Assembly (NCBI RefSeq): GCF_000381925.1
Contig: NZ_KB907307.1
Coordinates: 124,001 to 188,000 of the forward strand
DNA length: 64,000 nt
Origin: Nocardia sp. BMG111209
GTDB taxonomy: Bacteria > Actinomycetota > Actinomycetes > Mycobacteriales > Mycobacteriaceae
Direction: 5' to 3'
The notes below the pieces were generated by a model. It was not told the DNA's origin. It did not search any database and saw only the letters and a list, made by a program, of their open reading frames with translations. The translations under genes and the position numbers were made by a program. Position 1 is the stretch's first letter; every line of letters starts with the position of its first letter. Of the stretch, positions 25,293-32,765 are shown piece after piece.

Positions 25293-25835
25293 TCAGCTCG
25301 GGGACGGTGGCGCCTCACCCGGGAAGAGTATCGGGCTCATCAAGTAGGGACTGCGTTCCGGCCCGGGTTCGTTCGCGGCGAGGGGTGCGACAATGTCGCG
25401 GAAGCCGGTGAGCATGGCGTCGAGTTCCGCCGGGCTGAGCCAGAGGGTGGCTTGCCGGTAACCGACCGAGTCCGCGACCGGGTCGGCGTCCGCTCGGTCG
25501 AGGTAGGCGTTGAATTCGGCGATCAGGACGGCCATCGCGGCCGCGAACCCGCGACGGTGCTCGTCCGAGGTCATCGCGCTGCCCGCGTCGGGGGAGATGG
25601 TCGGGCGGTCGCGGCGCAGTCGGTAGGACCGTTCCACCGCGCCGCGCACTCGCCGCTCGTCGCCGACCTCGAGCATTCCGCCCTCCGTCAGCAGACCGAG
25701 GTGCCGGTAGACGCTGGTTCGGGGCACGTCGGGCATGCGATCGCACAATTCGCCGGCGCTGCGTAACCGGCCGCCGGACAACGCGTGGATGATCCGCAAC
25801 CGCACCGGGTGGAGCAGCAACTCCGTAGGGTCCAT
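25293..25835 (-). CDS. Winged-helix (ArsR/PadR-like) regulator of the adjacent hydrolase
   Basis: The protein is 180 residues from ATG 25835. The N-terminal winged helix reads LLLHPVRLRIIHALSGGRLR, then MPDVPRTSVYRHLGLLTEGG. The C-terminal 100 residues contain SDEHRRGFAAAMAVLIAEFN and WLSPAELDAMLTGF, typical of the small helix-turn-helix proteins often annotated as ArsR or UTRA-like. It is divergent from an alpha/beta hydrolase with 62 bases between starts, including two TGGTAC copies. It probably represses the hydrolase. Confidence 0.85.
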   Translation of the reverse strand: MDPTELLLHPVRLRIIHALSGGRLRSAGELCDRMPDVPRTSVYRHLGLLTEGGMLEVGDERRVRGAVERSYRLRRDRPTISPDAGSAMTSDEHRRGFAAAMAVLIAEFNAYLDRADADPVADSVGYRQATLWLSPAELDAMLTGFRDIVAPLAANEPGPERSPYLMSPILFPGEAPPSPS

Positions 25836-25854
25836 GCCGTAACTATCCCATTTC

Positions 25855-25878
25855 TGGTACCGTTCCCAAAGTTGGTAC
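25855..25878. promoter_or_regulatory. Direct TGGTAC repeats between wHTH regulator and hydrolase
   Basis: TGGTAC occurs at 25855-25860 and again at 25873-25878, 18 bases apart (TTTCTGGTACC and AGTTGGTACTA). The short divergent gap and relatively low G+C make this the likely promoter and operator of both genes. The site assignment is inferred. Confidence 0.45.
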
Positions 25879-25897
25879 TAGTTGAAGGGTGGCCGTG

Positions 25898-26770
25898 ATG
25901 CGGGATGTCCCGGGGCGCCGAGTGCCGGTGAACGGCATCGAGATCTACATCGAAGAGTCCGGCGCCGGGGACACCTGGGTGGTGTTCGAATCCGGCGGGG
26001 GCGCCGGGCGGACACTCTGGGATCGAGTCGTACCGCTGCTGGGCGATATCGCACACACCGTCGCCTACGACCGGGCCGGCCGCGGCCGCAGTGGCAGCGC
26101 CGGCGCGCCGCAGACCGTCGACGATATGGCCGCCACCCTGGTGGCGTTGGTCCGGACGCTCGCACCGGAGCGGGTGATCCTGGTGGGGCACAGCATGGGC
26201 GGGCTCATCGTGCGCCGTGCCGCGGAAATTCTGGCACCCGCCGGGCTCGTGCTCGTCGACCCGACGCCGGAAGCCGCTCCGAATTACGACAATTGGGCAC
26301 CGATCGCGGCGAAGACCGATCGCATCCTCGCGGTGCAGCAGGCACTGAGCCACGTCCCGCCGCTCATGCGGATGCTGACCCGCTCCTACGGGCGCAAGTT
26401 CCCCGCCGACAGCTACGCCACCATGCTGGCCGAGGACTTCACCCCCGCCGGTCTCGCTGCCACTCGGCGCGAAATAGCGGCCGTCGCGGCGGCGATCACC
26501 GAATTCCGGCGCCGCCCACCACAACCGCCGAAATCCGGCGTCGTTGTCATCTCCGCGACCCACGCCGCCCGCTACCAGGCCCGCAATCTCGACGTCATGC
26601 GCGAGTACCAGCGCCGATATGCCGAACAGACCGGCGCGCACTACGAGGACGCCGTCTCCGAGCACATCATCCCCGCCGAACAACCCGAACAGGTCGCCGC
26701 CGCGATTCGCCGGCTGGTGACCGCCCGGCATCCCAGGAGCAGCAGTGGCGAAACCGAACGAAGCCGCTGA
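25898..26770 (+). CDS. Alpha/beta hydrolase
   Basis: The protein is 290 residues from ATG 25898, behind AAGGGTGG; GTG 25889 and GTG 25895 are alternatives. The fold is clear: VNGIEIYIEESGAGDTWVVF, then the nucleophile elbow LVGHSMGGLI, an acid in LVDPTPEAAP and a late His in VSEHIIPAEQ. The oxyanion segment is ESGGGAGRTLWD. It is a serine hydrolase or epoxide-hydrolase-like enzyme of unknown substrate. It overlaps the start of the downstream dioxygenase gene by 26 bases, so the two are probably co-translated. Confidence 0.87.
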   Translation: MRDVPGRRVPVNGIEIYIEESGAGDTWVVFESGGGAGRTLWDRVVPLLGDIAHTVAYDRAGRGRSGSAGAPQTVDDMAATLVALVRTLAPERVILVGHSMGGLIVRRAAEILAPAGLVLVDPTPEAAPNYDNWAPIAAKTDRILAVQQALSHVPPLMRMLTRSYGRKFPADSYATMLAEDFTPAGLAATRREIAAVAAAITEFRRRPPQPPKSGVVVISATHAARYQARNLDVMREYQRRYAEQTGAHYEDAVSEHIIPAEQPEQVAAAIRRLVTARHPRSSSGETERSR

Positions 26771-28115
26771 CCCGCAACGATATTCGACCGAGTGCGGCAC
26801 CGGGACATCGCTGCCGAGTTACATGTCGGGCCGTTATGCGCCGGTCGGCGACGAGATCGAGTCGATCGAACTGGACGTCATCGGTGCGCTGCCCGCCGAG
26901 CTGGACGGCCGGTACATCCGTAACGGGCCGAATCCGTTGCCGGGCACGGTGAGTCCGCATTGGTTCGTCGGCGACGGCATGCTGCACGGCGTGCGGCTGC
27001 GCAACGGGCGCGCGGAGTGGTATCGCAACCGATGGGTCCGTACGCCCAAGTTCGCCGGCGCCTCGCCGCTGCGCGCGGACGGCAGCCTCGATCGGGCCTA
27101 CAGCACGGCCAACACGTCGATCGTCTCCCATGGTGGACGGCTGTTCGCGTTGGTGGAGAACAGTTTTCCCTTCGAGGTCACCCCGGATCTGGATACCGTC
27201 GGCGCGTGCGACTTCGCCGGCGCACTGACCACCGCCATGACGGCACATCCCAAGGAAGACCCGATCACCGGGGAGTTGCATTTCTTCGGCTACGACTTTC
27301 GGCCGCCCTTCGTCACCTACCACCGGCTGTCCGCCACCGGTGAATCGGTGTTCGGTGCCCCGATCGAGGTGCCGGGGCCGACCATGATGCACGACTTCGC
27401 GATCACCGAGCACAACGTGATCTGGCTGGATCTTCCGGTCACCCTTCAGTTTTCGGGCCGGGGCCTGCCTTTCCGGTGGAGCGACGACCACGGCGCGCGA
27501 CTCGGTGTGATGAGCAAGGACGGCGGCCCCGTGCGCTGGTTCGAGGTGGAACCCTGTTACGTGTTCCATGTCGGAAACGCCTGTGAGGACGGTGCGGGCC
27601 GCATCGTCCTGGATGCGGTCCGGTACGACGCGACGGCGTGGAACGCCACCTGGCCGGCGCTCGGTGGCGAAACCTCCTCGCCGGCCACCGGATACGGTCA
27701 ACGGCTCCACCGGTGGACGCTGGACCCCGCGACCGGCCGGGTCACCGAACAGCCGCTCGACGACAGGTCGGTGGAGTTCCCGACCCTGAACGCCCGCCAC
27801 GTCGGCCGACCGAACCGGCATCTCTACGCGGTCGACCAGGCAACCATCGTCAAATACGATGTCGGATCCGGCAAATCCACTGCACATCAACTGGATTCGG
27901 GTTGGCATGCGGGCGAGGCGGCATTCGTGCCGACGGTCGGCGCGCGTGCGGAGGACGAGGGCTGGCTGATGTCCCTGGTCGTCCACGACGACCCGAAGGT
28001 GCCGTCGGAGCTGCGGATTCTCGACGCCACCGCCGTCGAGGCCGGACCGGTGGCCTCGGTGCGGCTGCCCCGGCGGGTGCCGATGGGATTCCACGGCAAC
28101 TGGATCGCCGAATAG
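26745..28115 (+). CDS. Carotenoid-oxygenase-family dioxygenase
   Basis: The protein is 456 residues from GTG 26745. The four iron-binding histidines of the carotenoid/stilbene cleavage family appear in their usual contexts: AHPKEDPITGELHFFGYD, MMHDFAITEHNVIW, YVFHVGNACEDG and, near the C-terminus, GFHGNWIAE. GRYIRNGPNP and HWFVGDGMLHGV mark the start of the seven-bladed propeller. It should cleave a C=C bond of an apocarotenoid, retinoid or stilbenoid with O2. The 26-base overlap with the hydrolase and the convergent P450 suggest a small isoprenoid or aromatic degradation module; the substrate is unknown. Confidence 0.9.
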   Translation: MAKPNEAADPQRYSTECGTGTSLPSYMSGRYAPVGDEIESIELDVIGALPAELDGRYIRNGPNPLPGTVSPHWFVGDGMLHGVRLRNGRAEWYRNRWVRTPKFAGASPLRADGSLDRAYSTANTSIVSHGGRLFALVENSFPFEVTPDLDTVGACDFAGALTTAMTAHPKEDPITGELHFFGYDFRPPFVTYHRLSATGESVFGAPIEVPGPTMMHDFAITEHNVIWLDLPVTLQFSGRGLPFRWSDDHGARLGVMSKDGGPVRWFEVEPCYVFHVGNACEDGAGRIVLDAVRYDATAWNATWPALGGETSSPATGYGQRLHRWTLDPATGRVTEQPLDDRSVEFPTLNARHVGRPNRHLYAVDQATIVKYDVGSGKSTAHQLDSGWHAGEAAFVPTVGARAEDEGWLMSLVVHDDPKVPSELRILDATAVEAGPVASVRLPRRVPMGFHGNWIAE

Positions 28116-28120
28116 GCGAT

Positions 28121-28141
28121 CCGGTGGCGCCACCCCACCGG
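28121..28141. terminator. Hairpin between convergent dioxygenase and P450 genes
   Basis: CCGGTGG (28121-28127) and CCACCGG (28135-28141) form a perfect stem around a seven-base loop. An alternative fold uses the palindrome GGTGGCGCCACC. It lies in the 76-base gap between two convergent genes and could serve both. Confidence 0.5.
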
Positions 28142-28191
28142 CCACTTCGGGGCACAACCCGAGCACCGGACTGCCACGCGCGCAACGAGAT

Positions 28192-29388
28192 TCAGCCGAG
28201 GACCGCGGGCAGAGTCTCCCAGCCGCGGACCGTGGAGGTCGGCGACAGCCGGGCCCGGCCGAGGTCGACGTTCCACTCCGGGAACCGCTTGAGGATCTCC
28301 TCGAGGGCGATGCGGCCCTCCAGGCGGGCCAGCGCGGCGCCCAGGCAGTAGTGGGTGCCGATGCTGAAGGCCAGGTTCTGCTTGATCTCGCGGTGGATGT
28401 CGAAAACGTCACCGTCCGGGGCGTATTGGCGATGGTCGCGGCAGGCGGAACCGAGCAGCATCATCATGATGCTGCCCGCCGGCACCGTGTGGCCGTACAC
28501 CTCGACATCGCGGGTGACATAGCGCGCGGTGTGCGGCGCGGGGGGCTCGAAGCGCAGCAGTTCCTCGATCGCACCGGGGATCAGGGCCGGATTCTCGACC
28601 AGTTCCCGGCGCTGGTCCGGATGTTCGGCGAGAACCTTTCCGGCCCAGCCGATCAGGCGGGTGGTGGTCTCGTTGCCCGCGCCGGCGACGACATTGATGT
28701 AGGTGAGCAGTTCGTCGCGGGTCAGCTTGCGGTGGACGCCCTTCTCGTCGTCGAACTCGACGTTGAGCAGTTCGGTCATGATGTCGTCGGAGGGATGCTT
28801 CGCGCGCCAGTCGATGTAGTCGGCGAAGATCTCGCCGGACAGCCCCTCCTCGGCCCGCATGGGTTTACCCGCCTCGGTGCGCAGCCGATTGTTGGCGTTG
28901 TCGCGGATGGCCTCCTGATCGCCCTCCGGAATACCCACCAGCTTGCTGATCACCTTCATCGGCATCTGCGCGCCGAGATCGGCGATGAAGTCGAAACTGT
29001 CGCCGCCGACCAGCGGATCGAGGCTCTGCGCGCAGTACTCGCGGATGTGCGGCTCCAGCGCGTGGACCTTGCGCGGGGTGAACATCCGGGCCAGCAGCTT
29101 GCGGTGCACATCGTGCAGCGGTGGATCCTCGAAGAGCACCACGCCGGAAGGGATCTCGATATCGGCCTTGATCAGTTCCAGGATGCCGCCGCGGGCGGAA
29201 CTGTAGGTCTCCCAGTCGATCAGGCCCTTGTTGACATCGTCGAACCGGCTGATCGCGTAGAACTCGTACTGCTCGTTGTAATACAGCGGTGCCTCTTCAC
29301 GCAGGCGCCGGAACATCGGGTACGGATCCGCGATGAGGTCGACGTCGTAGGGATCGAAGTGCACGTCGCTCGGGGCGGTGATCGTCAC
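28192..29388 (-). CDS. Cytochrome P450
   Basis: The protein is 398 residues from GTG 29388. The I-helix oxygen-binding motif is AGAGNETTTR, the K-helix ExxR is in EELLRFEPP, and the heme loop is FSIGTHYCLGAALARLEG with the axial cysteine. The N-terminus (FDPYDVDLIADPYPMFRRLR) is typical of soluble bacterial class I P450s that need ferredoxin and reductase. It is similar in layout to the P450 at 56654. No ferredoxin gene is adjacent, and the only reductase nearby, at 19263, is a wreck. It is divergent from the LacI gene, whose palindrome lies between them. Confidence 0.92.
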   Translation of the reverse strand: MTITAPSDVHFDPYDVDLIADPYPMFRRLREEAPLYYNEQYEFYAISRFDDVNKGLIDWETYSSARGGILELIKADIEIPSGVVLFEDPPLHDVHRKLLARMFTPRKVHALEPHIREYCAQSLDPLVGGDSFDFIADLGAQMPMKVISKLVGIPEGDQEAIRDNANNRLRTEAGKPMRAEEGLSGEIFADYIDWRAKHPSDDIMTELLNVEFDDEKGVHRKLTRDELLTYINVVAGAGNETTTRLIGWAGKVLAEHPDQRRELVENPALIPGAIEELLRFEPPAPHTARYVTRDVEVYGHTVPAGSIMMMLLGSACRDHRQYAPDGDVFDIHREIKQNLAFSIGTHYCLGAALARLEGRIALEEILKRFPEWNVDLGRARLSPTSTVRGWETLPAVLG

Positions 29389-29428
29389 TGAACTTCGCCT
29401 TTCACTGTCCTGAAGTCACGCGCACAGC

Positions 29429-29440
29429 TTACGCGCGTAA
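29429..29440. promoter_or_regulatory. Perfect palindrome TTACGCGCGTAA between P450 and LacI genes
   Basis: The 12-base perfect palindrome TTACGCGCGTAA with a central CG has the form expected for LacI-family operators. It lies 41 bases upstream of the P450 start and 87 bases before the LacI start. The LacI protein could control both divergent genes from it. Confidence 0.65.
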
Positions 29441-29526
29441 ATACCGACGCGCCGCCACACGGCCGAAATCCGATACGGCATCATGAGCGTGGCGGTATCG
29501 GACCGGTCGAATCGGAGGTGTGGCGG

Positions 29527-30504
29527 GTGAGCAGGTCGGATCGGCCCACGAAGGCCGATGTCGCCCGACTGGCGAAGGTGTCGACGGCAACGGTCAGCTA
29601 CGTGCTGAACAACGCCAAGGGCGTGACGATCTCCGCGCAGACGCGCGAGACGGTCCAGCAAGCGGCCCGGCAACTGGGCTACCGCCCCAACCTCGCCGCC
29701 CGCAACCTGGCCCGCGGCGGCAGCGGCGTGGTGCTGTACCTCGTGCCGCGAATCGCGCTGGGCGAGTTACCCATCGAGGTCGGCAGCCGGATGACGACCG
29801 CCTTGGCGAAGCACGGCGTCATGTCCCTGGTGCTGTTCGAGACCGAGGACGACCGCCAGGTCACCGAGGCCCTCTCCGCCTTCGATCCGGTCGCCGTGAC
29901 CAGCGTGTTCCCGCTCAGCGGCGGCGCACTGGCGGCGGTCCAGGCGGCCGGCGTCCCCCAATTCCATCTGGGCAGCAGCGCACTGCAATCCGTCGGCGAA
30001 CTGCACCTGTCGGCGGGTGAGATGCGCGTCGACCACCTGACCTCCCGCGGCCACCGCCACCTGGCCTTCGCCTACGCGAACCCGGTGAAATGGCGCCCCC
30101 TGGGCGACTACTGGCTCGCCGGCCTCGAAGCCGCCGCTCGCCGCCGCAACCTCCCCGACCTGCACGTCGCCACGATCGGCCCCGACGACGCCGCCGACAC
30201 GGTCACCACCTGGGTCGCCGCGGGCGTCACCGCGGTCTGCGCGCAGAGCGACGAAACCGCCCTGGTCGTCCAGCACGGCATCCGCGAGGCCGGCCTCCGC
30301 TGCCCCGAAGACCTGGCGGTGATGGGTGTCGATGCGATCCCCCTCGGCGAGGTGGCCGCCCCACCCCTGACCACCATCGCCTTCGACGCCGAGATCATCG
30401 TCGACATCGCCATGGCCGCCCTCCTCACCTCCCTCGGCTACCCGGTCCCCGAACCACCCCCCGACACCGGCCTGGCTCGCCTCATCCAGCGGCGCTCCAC
30501 CTGA
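29527..30504 (+). CDS. LacI-family regulator
   Basis: The protein is 325 residues from GTG 29527, eight bases behind CGGAGG; GTG 29518 overlaps that site and is less likely. The DNA-binding domain is standard: TKADVARLAKVSTATVSYVL, with the hinge helix PNLAARNLARG. The effector domain is of the periplasmic-binding type, ending MGVDAIPLGEVAAPPLTTIA. LacI proteins usually sense a sugar, nucleoside or similar ligand. Here the only divergent neighbour is a P450, which is unusual, and the shared palindrome supports a link. Confidence 0.9.
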   Translation: MSRSDRPTKADVARLAKVSTATVSYVLNNAKGVTISAQTRETVQQAARQLGYRPNLAARNLARGGSGVVLYLVPRIALGELPIEVGSRMTTALAKHGVMSLVLFETEDDRQVTEALSAFDPVAVTSVFPLSGGALAAVQAAGVPQFHLGSSALQSVGELHLSAGEMRVDHLTSRGHRHLAFAYANPVKWRPLGDYWLAGLEAAARRRNLPDLHVATIGPDDAADTVTTWVAAGVTAVCAQSDETALVVQHGIREAGLRCPEDLAVMGVDAIPLGEVAAPPLTTIAFDAEIIVDIAMAALLTSLGYPVPEPPPDTGLARLIQRRST

Positions 30505-30541
30505 TCCGCCGTTGTCCCACTTGCTGTTTCGGTGCGGCGGC

Positions 30542-31282
30542 TTACCGGCCTTCGGGGGCGGTCCCCTGCCTTGCCGATGCGGCGAGGACGATTTCGGCGT
30601 GATCGAGGAGGCATTGCAGGCCGAATTCGAAGTTGCGGTCGTCGGGGGAGCCGTGGTGCAGGCCCAGGGCGTGGGCTCGGGCGAGGAGGGGGGTGGTGTC
30701 GGGGGAGGCGACGAGGGTGTCGTAATAGGCGCCGGGGGTGCCGGATTCGCGGTTGCGGTCGTAGAGGCGTTGCAGGACCACGGCCGCGCGGACGTGGAAT
30801 TGGATTGCGGTGTAGAGGGTTTCGGCTTCGAGGCGGGGGAAGCCGGCTTCGGTGAGGAGGTCGGTCACGCGGTCGGCGTGGGTGGCGCCGAGTTGTTCGG
30901 CACGGGGGCTCAGGACCGCGCGGACCAGGATCAGGTCCACCAGGATGGGGTGGGCGAGGAAATCGCGGCGGCCGGCGCGGGCGTGTTCGGCCAGGGAGGG
31001 CCGCCAGCGCTCGACTTCGATCAGCGGGACGGTGAGGCGGAATTCGTGCAGGGCGCGTTCGGCCATCGCGTCGAGCAGGTCGTCCTTCTTGCGGAAGTAC
31101 CAGTAGATGCTGGTGACGCTGACGTTCAGGTGTTTCCCGAGCATCAGCATGCTCATGTTGTCGATGCCGATCTCGCGGGCGAGTTCGAAGGCGCCGTCGA
31201 GGATGTCGCCGGGATTGAGTGAGCCGCGTTCGCGGCGCGGACGCTTCCCGGCGCTCGCCCGCTTCGCCGCCCCTGCACTCAC
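30542..31282 (-). CDS. TetR-family regulator
   Basis: The protein is 246 residues from GTG 31282. The HTH reads AFELAREIGIDNMSMLMLGK, then HLNVSVTSIYWYFRKKDD, as in TetR proteins with a long basic leader (KRASAGKRPRRERG). The rest is a helical ligand domain. The following 418-base gap to the divergent phosphotransferase contains two palindromes built on the same word, TACTGTAA, which are likely operators for this protein. The 3' end is convergent with the LacI gene. Confidence 0.88.
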   Translation of the reverse strand: MSAGAAKRASAGKRPRRERGSLNPGDILDGAFELAREIGIDNMSMLMLGKHLNVSVTSIYWYFRKKDDLLDAMAERALHEFRLTVPLIEVERWRPSLAEHARAGRRDFLAHPILVDLILVRAVLSPRAEQLGATHADRVTDLLTEAGFPRLEAETLYTAIQFHVRAAVVLQRLYDRNRESGTPGAYYDTLVASPDTTPLLARAHALGLHHGSPDDRNFEFGLQCLLDHAEIVLAASARQGTAPEGR

Positions 31283-31454
31283 CTCGATGAGATCCTCTCT
31301 GCCGCAATCCGTCCCGGATTCGTATCCGTCGATCGCGGTTCGTCGCGATGCCGGGGTAATTGGTACTGCGAGACATACTATCCGGCGGTCGTCTCGGTTC
31401 GGGGGAGTCGCGCCGGATTGGGGGCGATCGGAAACGGCCGATTGTTGTCGCTGA

Positions 31455-31473
31455 TACAGTGAAGCTTACTGTA
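31455..31473. promoter_or_regulatory. Operator-like palindrome TACAGT-N7-ACTGTA
   Basis: TACAGT (31455-31460) and ACTGTA (31468-31473) are perfect inverted repeats around GAAGCTT. The right arm extends to TTACTGTAA, which is shared with the second site at 31606-31631. It lies about 170 bases upstream of the TetR start. Confidence 0.6.
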
Positions 31474-31605
31474 ACGGTGCTCGGCCAGCGTGGAGAAGGT
31501 GTTCGGCTCATGAGCGAGGTGGCAACGGATCTCGCGGCGATCGTGGAACTCCATCAGCGCGTTCGAGGGATCGTCGCGGCATCGGCTGCCGCCGAAACCC
31601 GCGCG

Positions 31606-31631
31606 AAACTGTACTGTAAGGTTTACAGTTT
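31606..31631. promoter_or_regulatory. Operator-like palindrome upstream of the phosphotransferase
   Basis: AAACTGTA (31606-31613) and TACAGTTT (31624-31631) are perfect inverted repeats, and a nested pair, ACTGTAA/TTACAGT, is separated by only GGT. It shares TACTGTAA with the first site. It is 70 bases before the phosphotransferase start, a good place for a repressor site. A 60-codon frame that crosses this site has no ribosome site and is not called. Confidence 0.7.
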
Positions 31632-31700
31632 CTTCCACCCGGTGCGGCCGTGGCCGGTCGGTCCGGAGCCCGGGTCGGGAAGCGATGAGTGAGGTACCCA

Positions 31701-32765
31701 GTGGCGCAACAGTTCTCGGAGGCTCCGCTGGAGCGCCCCGCCGACCTCACCACCGAGTGGTTGACCACAACGCTGGGTGCGGGCACCGTCACCGAGTTCC
31801 GGTGCGAGCGGATCGGTACCGGCCAGGTCAGCGACTGTTACCGCGTCGCACTGGAATACGCGCCGGGCGGCAGCGGTCCGCGCTCGGTCGTGCTGAAGGT
31901 CGCCGCCGAGGATCCCACCAGCCGGCAGACCGGATCGGCGATGGGGTTGTACGAGAGCGAGGTCCGGTTCTACCGCGAGATCGCCCCGCATCTGACCGCC
32001 GGACCGATCCCGGCCTGTCATCACGCCGCGATCGATCCCGGTACCGGATGTTTCGATCTGATGCTCGGTGACGCCGCCCCCGCCGTCGTCGGCGACGAGA
32101 TCCTCGGCGCGACAATCGAACAGGCCGAGGCGGCGGTCCGCGGACTGGGCCGCTGGCACGCCCTGGTCGCCGCCGCGCCGGAGCTGACCGAGGCGGCCTG
32201 GCTGGAGCGCGGATCGCTGCTGAACCAGGCGCTGTTCGAACAGCTCTACGCGCTGTTCCTTGACCGCTACGGCGAGCGGATCACCGCACCGCAACGCACC
32301 GTCTGTGACCGTCTGGTCGGGCATTTCGACGCCTACGCCGCCACCACCACGACGCTGACCCGCGGTCTGGTCCACGGCGACTACCGGCTGGACAACCTGC
32401 TGTTCGGCGGGCCCGGCGCGGAAAGGCCACTGGTCGTGGTGGATTGGCAGGGCGTGATGGCCGGACCGGTGCGCACCGACCTGTCCTACTTCCTCGGCGG
32501 CGCGCTGCGCGTGGCGGACCGCCGCGCGCACTACGACGACCTGCTGTCCGCGTATCACGCCGAGCTGGGCGCGAATTCGCCGCCGCCCCCGGCGCAGGTG
32601 CGCGACGAGGTGCGGGCGCTCGCCTTCATGGGTGTCACGATGGCGATCGCGGCCTCGGTCGTCGTCGAACGCACCGAGCGCGGGGACCGGCTGTTCCTGA
32701 CCATGCTGGACCGGCACTGCGCACACGTCCTGGACACCGGTGCGCTGGAACTGCTTCCGGGCTAA
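31701..32765 (+). CDS. Aminoglycoside-phosphotransferase-like (APH/ACAD10-type) kinase
   Basis: The protein is 354 residues from GTG 31701, behind GAGG; GTG 31689 is an alternative. The kinase fold shows a glycine-poor nucleotide loop (RIGTGQVSDCYRV), the lysine in VVLKVAAE, the catalytic loop LVHGDYRLDNLLF and the metal-binding VVVDWQGVMAGPVRTDLSYF. This is the actinobacterial phosphotransferase family related to ACAD10/11, whose members phosphorylate hydroxylated acyl-CoAs or other small alcohols. It is regulated with the divergent TetR by two palindromes. Its 3' end overlaps the convergent GH3 gene by four bases. Antibiotic resistance is possible but not indicated. Confidence 0.85.
   Translation: MAQQFSEAPLERPADLTTEWLTTTLGAGTVTEFRCERIGTGQVSDCYRVALEYAPGGSGPRSVVLKVAAEDPTSRQTGSAMGLYESEVRFYREIAPHLTAGPIPACHHAAIDPGTGCFDLMLGDAAPAVVGDEILGATIEQAEAAVRGLGRWHALVAAAPELTEAAWLERGSLLNQALFEQLYALFLDRYGERITAPQRTVCDRLVGHFDAYAATTTTLTRGLVHGDYRLDNLLFGGPGAERPLVVVDWQGVMAGPVRTDLSYFLGGALRVADRRAHYDDLLSAYHAELGANSPPPPAQVRDEVRALAFMGVTMAIAASVVVERTERGDRLFLTMLDRHCAHVLDTGALELLPG

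Noticed and set aside
31510..31692. A 60-codon plus-strand ORF just before the phosphotransferase
   Set aside because: It has no ribosome site, runs through a clear operator palindrome and matches nothing I know. A leader peptide remains possible but is not supported.
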